Shown here in pieces: positions 1 through 8,070 of a stretch of 38,312 nt of DNA. Each line of letters opens with the position of its first letter. Positions within the stretch are counted from its first letter, which is position 1. The position numbers and the translations under genes were made by a program. Origin of the DNA: Chromatiales bacterium (GTDB lineage Bacteria > Pseudomonadota > Gammaproteobacteria > UBA6429 > Thiohalophilaceae); the NCBI GenBank assembly GCA_027076325.1, contig JALTJZ010000011.1, forward strand, positions 208,994 through 247,305, read 5' to 3'. The notes beneath the pieces are model-generated. The model made no database searches. It saw only the letters and a program-made list of their open reading frames with translations, and was not told the DNA's origin.

Positions 1-169
1 GCATTTTGAGGAGGGTTGCAACGCCGTCATCCTTTCATTAAGCCAGTCTGCGCGGGCTGAGAAGCGGGAGTACAAGGCGCAAGCTGACGAAAAAGCGGAG
101 TTGGCATTAGCCAATGAGCATTTTGAGGAGGGTTGCAACGCCGTAATCCCGCTTCTCAGCCCGCGCAGA
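1..169. repeat. Composite repeat element with direct and inverted repeats
   Basis: Two exact copies of a 27-base segment (1-27 and 118-144, beginning GCATTTTGAGGAGGG) flank a 23-base perfect inverted repeat (47-69 against 147-169). No coding frame stands out. The layout resembles a dispersed non-coding repeat or a miniature mobile element rather than a gene. The element may extend left of the window. The right arm of the inverted repeat abuts the A-run that forms the U-tail of the minus-strand terminator at 169-213. Confidence 0.65.
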
Positions 170-213
170 AAAAAAAACCTCGGTTCATCTATGGGGGGAT
201 GGTTAACCGAGGT
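169..213 (-). terminator. Rho-independent terminator downstream of polA / of a candidate sRNA
   Basis: On the minus strand a 9-bp perfect stem (205-213 pairing with 177-185, ACCTCGGTT/AACCGAGGT) is followed directly by nine U residues (177-169). The 19-nt loop can form four more pairs (CATC/GATG), leaving a C-rich tip. This is a textbook intrinsic terminator for transcripts travelling leftward. It lies about 145 bases past the polA stop codon. Confidence 0.85.
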
Positions 214-283
214 CAAATTCGCCGGCTTGGGGAACCGACTATTTAACAACCGCCAAAATAACTGAGGGAGTTGGCGGAAGGAT
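169..283 (-). ncRNA. Candidate C-rich small RNA behind polA (Spot 42-like location)
   Basis: Read on the minus strand, about 115 nt fold as three successive hairpins. The first has a CCGCCAA/TTGGCGG stem (271-277 with 250-256) and a loop containing CUCCCUC. The second is short (about 222-236) with a CCCC loop. The third is the terminator, whose loop holds a run of six C. A possible promoter lies just upstream: TTGCCA at 316-311 and TATGCT at 295-290 with a short 15-base spacer. No open frame of note is present. Known context: Spot 42 lies directly downstream of polA in the same orientation in enteric bacteria, and as I recall ErsA of Pseudomonas also maps beside polA. The sequence is not recognisably either one. 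C-rich loops are the hallmark of sRNAs that pair with Shine-Dalgarno regions. The start site and independence from polA read-through are inferred. Confidence 0.5.
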
Positions 284-355
284 ATGCCTAGCATATGTGC
301 AAAATAAGACTGGCAACATTGCAATAAGTTCCAACTCTATTAAAAAATTTTACAA

Positions 356-3094
356 TTAATGTGCCTCATCCCAGTTGTTGCCAATGCCTACGTCCACAAC
401 CAATGGCACGTTAAGCGAAACCGCACCTGTCATGGCTTTGTTGATCATTTTTTCTGCTGCCGCCAAATCAGTTTCTTTTACTTCAAAAACCAGTTCGTCA
501 TGCACCTGCATTAACATGGCACAGTCCAGCTCTGAACTTTCTAGCTGCTCGTCAAGTTTAATCATCGCAAGTTTGATAATGTCGGCGGCCGTGCCTTGCA
601 TGGGGGCATTGATCGCGGTGCGTTCGGCATACTGGCGGCGCATTGCATTGCGAGCATTAATGTCGGGCAAATAAAGGCGACGGCCTAACACGGTTTCAAC
701 ATAGCCTTGTTCACTTGCGACTTTACGGGTGCGTTCCATATAGTCTTTTACGCCAGGATAACGTTCAAAATATAAATCAACATAGGATTGCGCCTGGTGG
801 CGCTCGATATCCAGTTGCTTGGCCAGGCCAAAAGCAGACATACCATAAATCAAACCAAAATTAATTGCTTTGGCACGTCGGCGTTGCTCTTTGCTAACGG
901 CATTAACTTCAACATCAAATACTTCGGCGGCGGTGGCACTGTGTACATCGATGCCTTTTTCAAAGGCTTTCAACAAGCCTTTATCTTCAGACAAATGCGC
1001 CATGATGCGTAATTCAATTTGCGAATAATCGGCAGCCAGCATTTTATAACCCGGTTTGGTAATAAAGGCTTTGCGAATACGCCGTCCTTCTTCGGTACGC
1101 ACCGGAATGTTTTGTAAGTTGGGATCAGTAGATGATAACCGCCCGGTTGCTGCTACTGCCTGATGATACGAGGTATGCACTCGACCGGTTGTTGCATCCA
1201 TCATTTTCGGTAATTTATCCGTATAGGTTGATTTTAATTTCGATAATGATCGATACTCTAAAAGCAACTTTGGCAACGCATAATCATGTGCCAGCTCAAC
1301 CAACACCGACTCAGCGGTTGATGGCTGACCTTTCGGTGTTTTGGATATAACGGGTAACGCCAGTTTTTCAAACAGTATTTTTTGCAACTGTTTTGGTGAG
1401 CCTAAATTAAATTCTTCGCCTGCTAAAGTGTGTACCTGTGTTTCCAGTTCGGTAATGCGTTGGGTTAGTTGTTCACTTTGTGTTGCCAGTGCTTCTGTAT
1501 CAAGTAGCACACCACGCCGCTCCATGCGTGACAAAACCGGCAGCAGGGGCATTTCGATGGTTTTAAAAACCGTTTCTAATGACGCAACGGCCTGCAACTG
1601 CGGCCAGAGTGTTTGGTGCAACTGCAAGGTAATGTCGGCATCTTCGGCGGCGTATTCGGTTGCTTTGTCAACATCAACATAATCAAAGGTGATTTGTTTG
1701 GCACCTTTGCCGGCAATATCTTCAAAGTGAATAGTTTTTTTATCCAGGTACTGCAGGGCGAGGGTGTCCATGTCATGCCGACTTGCCACACTGTTTAGCA
1801 CGTAGGATTCCAGCATGGTATCGAAAGCAATACCTTGCATGTTTATATTGTAATTCGCCAGCACACTCATATCGTATTTTAAATTCTGCCCCAGCTTGGC
1901 CGTGTTTTTATCCTCTAATAAAGGCTTAAACCGTGCGAGTACGCTATCACGATCCAATTGTTGCGGCGCACCTTCATAACAGTGGGCTACCGGCACATAA
2001 GCTGCCTTATTGGCTTCGACAGCAAAAGACAGCCCGACAATTTCTGCCTGCATATAATTTAAGCTGGTTGTTTCCAGATCAAAGGCAAACACATCCGCCG
2101 CTGTTAATTTTTTTAACCATGCGTTGAGCTGTTTCTCGGTAAGCACTTTATCGTATTGTGTTTTTATTTCTGCTTTTTGAGATGTTTTACCTTTCGCCGT
2201 CTGGCTGCCCCCATTATCATCATCAAGTTGTGCCAGCCAGCTTCTAAATTCATAACGGCCAAATAATTCACGCAAAGCTTCAATGTCCGGTTCGGCGTGT
2301 ACTAATGTTTTGGGTGTGCAGTCCAGCTCAAGGTCACACTTAATCGTCGTGAGTTCTTTTGATAAAGGCAGTTGTTGTAAATGCTCGCGCAGGCTTTCAC
2401 CCACCTTGCCTTTAATCTCGTCGGCATGTTCAATAATATTATCAATCGAACCATAGATGTCTAACCACTTCGCTGCGGTCTTGGGGCCTACCTTAGGCAC
2501 ACCCGGAATGTTATCGGCCTTGTCACCCATGAGTGCAAGGTAGTCGATGATCTGTTCCGGTGCCACACCAAACTTTTCTTTTACACCATCAACATCACTG
2601 AATGAATCGGTCATGGTGTTAATTAAGCTCACATGTTCGTTCACCAACTGCGCCATGTCTTTATCACCAGTTGAAATAATGGTTTCCATGCCTAGCTCAC
2701 TGGCCTGTTGAGCAAGCGTGCCAATCACATCATCGGCCTCAACCCCGTTAACGCAAATCAGAGGTAAGCCCATGGCTTCAACAATTTGATGCACAGGTTG
2801 TATCTGTTCACGTAAATCATCCGGCATCGGCGGCCGATTGGCCTTGTAGTCCTTGTACATTTTATGTCGAAAGGTTTTCCCCTTGGCATCAAATACTACC
2901 GCGATATGACTGGGCGCATAGTCGGCAAGCAATTTGCGGATCATATTGGTGACACCATAAATAACACCGGTTGCCTCGCCTTTGGAGTTTTTAAATGAAT
3001 CTGGCATGGCATGATAGGCACGAAATAAATACGATGAGCCGTCAACCAATATAAAGGGGGCGGTTTGTTTACTGTCTGATTTTTTAGTGGCCAT
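356..3094 (-). CDS. polA: DNA polymerase I
   Basis: This is the cytoplasmic repair and Okazaki-fragment polymerase. At 912 residues it is near the usual length (928 in E. coli). The N-terminal 5'-3' nuclease domain (about 10-290) has the acidic cluster VEADDVIG near 118-125 and the STGDKDMAQL stretch. The 3'-5' proofreading domain keeps its metal ligands D339 and E341 in FDLETTSL, so proofreading should be active. The polymerase domain has motif A DYSQIELR, the O-helix region RRRAKAINFGLIYG, and motif C QVHDELVFE (H865, D866, E867). The start encodes MATKKSDSKQ and is the only one that leaves the nuclease domain whole. The gene diverges from the LOG-family gene across 147 bases and ends before a strong terminator. 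Confidence 0.98.
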   Translation of the reverse strand: MATKKSDSKQTAPFILVDGSSYLFRAYHAMPDSFKNSKGEATGVIYGVTNMIRKLLADYAPSHIAVVFDAKGKTFRHKMYKDYKANRPPMPDDLREQIQPVHQIVEAMGLPLICVNGVEADDVIGTLAQQASELGMETIISTGDKDMAQLVNEHVSLINTMTDSFSDVDGVKEKFGVAPEQIIDYLALMGDKADNIPGVPKVGPKTAAKWLDIYGSIDNIIEHADEIKGKVGESLREHLQQLPLSKELTTIKCDLELDCTPKTLVHAEPDIEALRELFGRYEFRSWLAQLDDDNGGSQTAKGKTSQKAEIKTQYDKVLTEKQLNAWLKKLTAADVFAFDLETTSLNYMQAEIVGLSFAVEANKAAYVPVAHCYEGAPQQLDRDSVLARFKPLLEDKNTAKLGQNLKYDMSVLANYNINMQGIAFDTMLESYVLNSVASRHDMDTLALQYLDKKTIHFEDIAGKGAKQITFDYVDVDKATEYAAEDADITLQLHQTLWPQLQAVASLETVFKTIEMPLLPVLSRMERRGVLLDTEALATQSEQLTQRITELETQVHTLAGEEFNLGSPKQLQKILFEKLALPVISKTPKGQPSTAESVLVELAHDYALPKLLLEYRSLSKLKSTYTDKLPKMMDATTGRVHTSYHQAVAATGRLSSTDPNLQNIPVRTEEGRRIRKAFITKPGYKMLAADYSQIELRIMAHLSEDKGLLKAFEKGIDVHSATAAEVFDVEVNAVSKEQRRRAKAINFGLIYGMSAFGLAKQLDIERHQAQSYVDLYFERYPGVKDYMERTRKVASEQGYVETVLGRRLYLPDINARNAMRRQYAERTAINAPMQGTAADIIKLAMIKLDEQLESSELDCAMLMQVHDELVFEVKETDLAAAEKMINKAMTGAVSLNVPLVVDVGIGNNWDEAH

Positions 3095-3241
3095 AACTTA
3101 AATCTTAATATTTGTCTTTAAATTGGTGTGGAATTAAAACTGCATTCTACGCTGTAAGTTGCCATTGTATTTAAATTTAATCCAAAAAAATTTTAAATAC
3201 CCACTATACTTTTAAATAAACCCGTAAAAAAAAGACCAACA

Positions 3242-3967
3242 ATGACAAAAACAAATAAAATTCTCCACCCCGGTTTGAACCCGGTCAATGATACTCAGTT
3301 AACCCGCGAATCCTGGAAGATTTTCCAGATTATGGCAGAATTTGTCGAGGGCTTTGAACGACTGGTCAAGATTAGCCCTTCAGTGAGTATCTTTGGTTCA
3401 GCTCGCACCGAAACCGATCACCCCTATTACCAGCTAACCGTGGACATTGCTCGTACCTTATCCGATGCAGGCTTTTCGATTGTCAGCGGCGGCGGCCCCG
3501 GCATCATGGAGGCAGCGAATAAAGGTGCGTATGAAGGCAAGTCACCCAGTGTGGGCTTAAACATTCAACTGCCACACGAACAGTCTGGCAATGGTTTTCA
3601 GGATATATCACTCACCTTTCGGCATTTTTTTTCGCGCAAGGTGATGTTTGTCAAATACGCCTCCGCTTATGTTGTAATGCCCGGCGGCTTTGGCACACTG
3701 GACGAACTTGCGGAAATTTTAACCCTGGTACAAACCGGTAAAACACGTAAAATCCCAATTATTCTAGTACACCGTCCTTTTTGGGAAGGTTTAATCGAAT
3801 GGATTAAAAACACCATGGTTACCGAAGGCACGGTTAATCCTGAAGACCTCGATTTGATGCAGATCATTGACAAGCCAGAGGAAATTCTCGAGGCTATCTT
3901 TAAACACTACGAGGAAGTCGGCTTTGAACCGTCACATGAAGACGCAGAAAAAATCGCACTACTTTAA
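3242..3967 (+). CDS. LOG-family protein (TIGR00730 Rossmann fold, nucleotide 5'-monophosphate phosphoribohydrolase-like)
   Basis: The 241-residue protein carries the two signatures of the LOG/lysine-decarboxylase-like family: SGGGPGIMEAANKGA around residues 82-96 and PGGFGTLDE at 147-155, whose Arg/Glu surroundings form the nucleotide site. Characterised relatives hydrolyse the N-glycosidic bond of nucleoside 5'-monophosphates (cytokinin activation in plants, nucleotide salvage in bacteria). There is no signal peptide, so it should be cytoplasmic. The DUF2782 gene follows after 31 bases with its own AAAGGA ribosome site, suggesting cotranscription. A TATACT hexamer at 3205-3210 could be its -10 box, but no good -35 is visible. 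The true substrate is unknown. Confidence 0.85.
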   Translation: MTKTNKILHPGLNPVNDTQLTRESWKIFQIMAEFVEGFERLVKISPSVSIFGSARTETDHPYYQLTVDIARTLSDAGFSIVSGGGPGIMEAANKGAYEGKSPSVGLNIQLPHEQSGNGFQDISLTFRHFFSRKVMFVKYASAYVVMPGGFGTLDELAEILTLVQTGKTRKIPIILVHRPFWEGLIEWIKNTMVTEGTVNPEDLDLMQIIDKPEEILEAIFKHYEEVGFEPSHEDAEKIALL

Positions 3968-3998
3968 TGCGGTATAAATAATTATAAAGGACAATCAA

Positions 3999-4358
3999 AT
4001 GAAGCCGTTTTATGACTACACGCTAACCGCCCTTATCTTAATCTCAGTGGCGACTCCGGCTTATTCTGCCAACGACACCTCACCACCCACTAGCGAAAAC
4101 CAGCTCACCGATGAAGCACAAAGTAAACGAGACAGCTCGGTTCCCTCAGGTAATGATACCGATATCACCATCATTCAAAACAAAGACGCCACTATTGAAG
4201 AGGTTCGCGTCAATGGCAAGTTACGCTACGCCAAAATTACACCTAAAAAAGGCAAACCGTATTACATGTATGACAGTGATGGTGACGGTGTTCTTGATGC
4301 AACTGAAACTGATATTAAAAAGGCCAATGTCAATCAATGGATCTTGCTTGAATGGTAA
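3999..4358 (+). CDS. DUF2782 family exported protein
   Basis: The 119-residue product has an N-terminal signal peptide (hydrophobic core about residues 9-18, likely cleavage after AYSA). A low-complexity polar linker (about 25-52) is followed by the DUF2782 core: ITIIQNKDATIEEVRVNG, the KITPKKGKPYYMYDSDGDG stretch and a closing WILLEW. The DSDGDGVLD segment resembles a calcium-binding loop, although the family has no assigned function. In Pseudomonas a DUF2782 gene sits between polA and thrB; here it has the same neighbours, with two genes inserted before thrB. An AAAGGA ribosome site precedes the ATG. It probably acts in the periplasm. Confidence 0.8.
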   Translation: MKPFYDYTLTALILISVATPAYSANDTSPPTSENQLTDEAQSKRDSSVPSGNDTDITIIQNKDATIEEVRVNGKLRYAKITPKKGKPYYMYDSDGDGVLDATETDIKKANVNQWILLEW

Positions 4359-4389
4359 TAAAAATAGCAACTTAGCACTCTAAAGATAA

Positions 4390-4412
4390 GCTAAAGCTGC
4401 CCCTTCTTTAGC
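4390..4412. other. Small stem-loop after the DUF2782 gene
   Basis: A 7-bp inverted repeat (GCTAAAG at 4390-4396 with CTTTAGC at 4406-4412) lies between the DUF2782 gene and the diguanylate cyclase gene. No U-run follows on the plus strand, so it is at most a weak or partial terminator. Confidence 0.3.
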
Positions 4413-4461
4413 CGATATACTTATATATATAACCGCAACTGACTGGCTGCATAATATCGCT

Positions 4462-5769
4462 TTGAAACTTTCACCCACATCTTTTATCCGCTTTGGTATC
4501 CGGCAAAAAGTACTCTTAATGTTGGTGCTGGTGCTATTAACAACATTTTCTGTTAGTAGCTGGTTGAGCCTGAGTGAAGAAAAAGAACGTATCCTGAAAG
4601 AAATAAATAACCGCGGCAATGATATTTCACGCTTTGTCTCCAAATCACTTGCCTATAGTGTGGTTGGCTACGACTACCACACTATTGATTTGCTACTAAA
4701 GGAAATTACTCTTTCTGATGAGGTGGATTATGCCAAAGTAGTTAATAATCGCGGTAAAGTTATGGCGCAAACCGGCACGCTCATTCAGGACAGCAGCCAA
4801 ATGAAACTCTTTAGCCACGACATAAAACTGGATAATGACAAATTAGGTGAACTTACCCTTGGTATTAATACCGGCCTCGCACTTAAACATATCGACTCAC
4901 AACGCTTTAAACACCTAAAACATGAGATATTAATTACCATAATTATTGTTCTCGGTGAATTTCTTGCCCTGTCCTATATTATTATTCGCCCGGTACGCAC
5001 TATTTCAGAAGCATTGAATACCGCTCGTGACAACAATACCGTAAAGCTGATCCCCATACCCAGCAATGATGAATTTGGGGAGCTCGCCACACAATTTAAT
5101 GCATTAAACCAGCAACTCAACGATGCTAACCGACAACTGCAATCACGGGTTGACAGCGCCGACAAGAAATTACAGCAGAGTTTTAGCGAACTGCAGACGC
5201 AACAAAAAGAACTAAAACAAATGAGCGATAAATTTCTAAAGCTGGCCATCACCGATGATTTAACCAATTTATATAATCGCCGCTACTTTGAAGAACAACT
5301 GGAAAAAGAAATCAGCCTAAACCACAGACACGGCGATACCGTAAGCATCATTATTATCGATATCGATTTTTTTAAGGCTGTTAACGACACCCATGGCCAT
5401 TCCCTCGGCGATGAGGTTCTAAGAGAAATTGCGGCGGTTTTAAGAAGTCGAACCCGTAAAACCGATATTGTTTGCCGAATTGGTGGGGAAGAGTTTGTTA
5501 TTATTTGCAGGCGAGCCGACAAGGATACTGCCATCGAAATTGCCGAAATGTTACGTAAAACAATCCAGGAACTTGATATTCGCGTTGCACATAAAACAAT
5601 TCGTATTACCGTTAGCTCAGGCATTGCAACCTTAACGACTGGAAATTTCAAAAATTACGCCGACAAATTATACCATTTTGCCGATACTGCCCTTTATTAC
5701 AGTAAAGAAAATGGCCGAAATGCCGTTACCCATTATGATGATATTAAGGAAAAACAACAATCCGCATAA
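4462..5769 (+). CDS. Membrane diguanylate cyclase (periplasmic sensor-HAMP-GGDEF)
   Basis: The 435-residue protein should make cyclic di-GMP. It begins with a short basic segment and a transmembrane helix (about 17-34). A periplasmic sensor region of about 115 residues follows, CHASE8-like in appearance (ISRFVSKSLAYSVVGYD near its start), then a second helix (about 152-172), a HAMP linker, a coiled coil (about 210-260) and the GGDEF domain. The active-site motif is GGEEF at 341-345, and the product-inhibition site RxxD is intact (R332, D335). The start is TTG at 4462 with no clear ribosome site. The next in-frame ATG (codon 20) lies inside the first helix and would remove its basic flank, so TTG is preferred. 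The downstream binding-protein gene overlaps its 3' end. Confidence 0.88.
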   Translation: MKLSPTSFIRFGIRQKVLLMLVLVLLTTFSVSSWLSLSEEKERILKEINNRGNDISRFVSKSLAYSVVGYDYHTIDLLLKEITLSDEVDYAKVVNNRGKVMAQTGTLIQDSSQMKLFSHDIKLDNDKLGELTLGINTGLALKHIDSQRFKHLKHEILITIIIVLGEFLALSYIIIRPVRTISEALNTARDNNTVKLIPIPSNDEFGELATQFNALNQQLNDANRQLQSRVDSADKKLQQSFSELQTQQKELKQMSDKFLKLAITDDLTNLYNRRYFEEQLEKEISLNHRHGDTVSIIIIDIDFFKAVNDTHGHSLGDEVLREIAAVLRSRTRKTDIVCRIGGEEFVIICRRADKDTAIEIAEMLRKTIQELDIRVAHKTIRITVSSGIATLTTGNFKNYADKLYHFADTALYYSKENGRNAVTHYDDIKEKQQSA

Positions 5770-6616
5770 AAAAACAGGCTGCATAAAGTCTCAGTACGTC
5801 ACCCTGCTTTTATTTTGCATTTTATTCTCAACGCAGGCTCTTGGTAATGTAGCAGAAAATCGGGCACTTATTTTAGGTTCGGTTGCAATGGATATTCCAG
5901 CCGAAATGCATAAGCGACTGAAACCACTAACTCAATATTTAAGCAAAACATTAAACCGAAATGTTTCCTTACGCCTGTCACCTAATATGGGTGCTGCAAT
6001 TCAGGACACGATCAGTGGCAAGGTCGACCTTGCCTACCTCACGCCCGTTGCCTACCTGCGAGTCCGTGAAAAAAGTAATGCGCAATTATTAGTAAAAACA
6101 GTAACGAAGGGTAAAGCCAGTTTTCAGTTAATGATCGTCGTTAAACAAAACAGTCCCATTAAAACCATACAAGACCTTGCGGGAAAAACCTTTGCCTTTG
6201 GCGACAAGCGAGCTTTGTTACAGCGCGCCACCGTGGCAGGCTCTGGTTTTAAACTCGAACAATTTAAACAAATAAAATTTTTAGGCCATTACGACAATAT
6301 TGCACGTGCAGTAATAAATGACGACTTCGATGCCGGTATTTTAAAAGACACCAAAGCCTTTAAATGGCAAAACAAAGGATTACGCATCCTGTACCGTTCA
6401 CCACACTTACCCCCGTATAACATTACAGCGAGCAAAAACGTTAACCCGGAATTATTGGCTCAACTTAAAAAGGCCTTTCTCGCACTTGATAGCAAAAACC
6501 CGAAACACCTGCACATTATCAAGGCCGTAGATAAAAAATATAATGGCTTTACCGCAACCTCCGATGCAGAATATGATGTGGTTCGAAAACTGATTGCCCC
6601 TTTTAGTAAGAAATAA
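5735..6616 (+). CDS. PhnD-like periplasmic substrate-binding protein
   Basis: The product is a PhnD/phosphonate-type type-II periplasmic binding protein of about 294 residues. It has a basic N-terminus and signal core (YVTLLLFCILFSTQALG), then the family's order: LILGSVAMDIPAEMHKRLKPL, a DLAYLTPVAYLRVRE stretch, the hinge IVVKQNSPIKTIQDLAGKTF and FGDK. The start is uncertain; the ATGATG pair at 5735-5740 is chosen because it gives a sensible signal peptide, while upstream ATGs (from 5678) only lengthen it. Any of these overlaps the diguanylate cyclase gene, implying translational coupling. No ABC permease or ATPase is near. It is therefore more likely to feed a signal to the neighbouring cyclase than to serve transport. 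The ligand is unknown. Confidence 0.8.
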   Translation: MMILRKNNNPHKKTGCIKSQYVTLLLFCILFSTQALGNVAENRALILGSVAMDIPAEMHKRLKPLTQYLSKTLNRNVSLRLSPNMGAAIQDTISGKVDLAYLTPVAYLRVREKSNAQLLVKTVTKGKASFQLMIVVKQNSPIKTIQDLAGKTFAFGDKRALLQRATVAGSGFKLEQFKQIKFLGHYDNIARAVINDDFDAGILKDTKAFKWQNKGLRILYRSPHLPPYNITASKNVNPELLAQLKKAFLALDSKNPKHLHIIKAVDKKYNGFTATSDAEYDVVRKLIAPFSKK

Positions 6617-6814
6617 ACCCGCTATCGATAAAAAGGTACGCCCTGAGATATTCGCCATAACAATACAGCAGGCAGCGTATTTTTTAGCCTCCTTATCTTT
6701 CGCTGTCCCCGCCGTGGTTATTACAATAAAATCCAGCAGCCTGCGCTAACACTCCCCTTAACACTCAGGTACAATACTGTTTTTTTACGTCAAAACCTTA
6801 GGGATACATAAGGC

Positions 6815-7759
6815 ATGTCTGTTTACACCACCGTTAGCGAACAAGCGTTAACCCAATTCTTAAGCGAATATTCTATTGGCGGGCTAATCAGCTTAACCGG
6901 CATCAGTGACGGTATTGAAAACACCAATTATTTTGTCGAAACCAGCGAAGGCCACTATGTGCTAACGCTGTTCGAAACACTAACAGCAGAAGAGCTACCT
7001 TTTTTCCTTGATTTAATGGCGCACCTAAACGAACACCAGGTGCCCAGCGCACACCCAATTGCCGACAATCACCAGAATTACCTGAAAACACTTTGCGGTA
7101 AACCCGCAGCACTGGTACAGCGTCTAACGGGCAAGAGTGTCACCGAGCCCAATCTGAAACAATGCGCAGCACTGGGTAAGGCGCTTGGCCATGCCCATGT
7201 GGTTACCCAAAACTTTAGCGGCCAACGCAGCAACCGGCGTGGCCCCCACTGGTGGCAACAGACCAGCCAGCAGCTAATACCACACCTTAGTCCAGAAGAA
7301 AAACAACTGCTGGAAGATGAGCTCTCTTTTCAGGCAGAACACCGTAACGATAATTTGCCTCGTGGCGTGATCCACGCCGATCTGTTCCGCGACAATGCCC
7401 TGTTCGATGGAGACAAATTAACCGGCATCATCGATTTTTATTACGCCTGCAATGACGTACTGCTTTATGATGTCGCCGTCACCGTCAATGACTGGTGCAG
7501 CCATCCAGATGGCCGTTTAGATAATGCACGCTGCCAGCATTTTTTGCAGGCTTACCAGCAAGAACGGCCACTTACCGACAACGAAAAAACAGACTGGCCC
7601 CTGATGCTACGTGCAGCCGCATTGCGCTTTTGGCTATCTCGCCTGCAGGACAAACACTTTCCGCGCGAAGGGGAAATGACCCACATTAAAAACCCAACCG
7701 TGTTTGAAGATATTTTGCGCCACAGGCGCCTAAACAAGGCTCGTATTAACAACAGCTAA
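6815..7759 (+). CDS. thrB: Homoserine kinase, type II (APH fold)
   Basis: The enzyme phosphorylates L-homoserine with ATP on the threonine branch of the aspartate pathway, in the cytoplasm. The 314 residues match the Pseudomonas-type ThrB, which has the aminoglycoside-phosphotransferase fold rather than the GHMP fold of E. coli. Visible landmarks are the N-terminal GISDGIENTNYFVET stretch, the catalytic loop GVIHADLFRDNALF, and the metal-binding segment IIDFYYACNDVLLYDVA. An AGGGAT element lies about 12 bases before the ATG. A possible promoter is CTAACA at 6746-6751 with TACAAT at 6770-6775 (18-base spacing). Proximity to polA and a DUF2782 gene is conserved in Pseudomonas and supports the call. 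Confidence 0.95.
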   Translation: MSVYTTVSEQALTQFLSEYSIGGLISLTGISDGIENTNYFVETSEGHYVLTLFETLTAEELPFFLDLMAHLNEHQVPSAHPIADNHQNYLKTLCGKPAALVQRLTGKSVTEPNLKQCAALGKALGHAHVVTQNFSGQRSNRRGPHWWQQTSQQLIPHLSPEEKQLLEDELSFQAEHRNDNLPRGVIHADLFRDNALFDGDKLTGIIDFYYACNDVLLYDVAVTVNDWCSHPDGRLDNARCQHFLQAYQQERPLTDNEKTDWPLMLRAAALRFWLSRLQDKHFPREGEMTHIKNPTVFEDILRHRRLNKARINNS

Positions 7760-8070
7760 AGCCGCTTTGCTATACAAAACTTTTGGGTTAACCTGTGGAT
7801 AACTTTGTGGATGAAATAACACTGCCAGCCGTATTAAAGCTAATTTCGTAGAATAAATAACCAGTGTCATAAAAATATCAACTATTATTACAAATTAAAA
7901 CAATGACTTACATTATATTTGTAGCGCGATTCTATTTTTTGACATTAATATGACGCTAACATGTTGATTCTAAAACACTGTGTATAACTAACATTGAGAC
8001 TCAAATCAAAAGGCATTAACATGCGCAGACTTTAGCGAAACATTGCAACCAAGTAGTAAACACTCACTTT
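7760..8070. other. Intergenic region with paired DnaA-box-like sites and a possible promoter
   Basis: No gene is seen in these 311 bases. Near the left end a perfect DnaA-box consensus in reverse (TGTGGATAA, 7794-7802) is followed by a one-mismatch copy (TGTGGATGA, 7806-7814), 12 bases apart start to start. The stretch beyond is AT-rich. A perfect TTGACA lies at 7939-7944, but the hexamer 17 bases downstream (TGTTGA) is a poor -10 box. It could drive the TRAP permease genes. An AACATGTT palindrome overlaps that -10 position. Confidence 0.45.

Noticed and set aside
1-169. CRISPR array or integron attC site for the repeated 27-base unit
   Set aside because: Only two unit copies, with an inverted repeat between them; no regular spacers and no integrase or cas gene nearby.
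8021-8035. ATG CGC AGA CTT TAG mini-frame before dctQ
   Set aside because: Four codons only; could be a relic or leader, but nothing supports translation.
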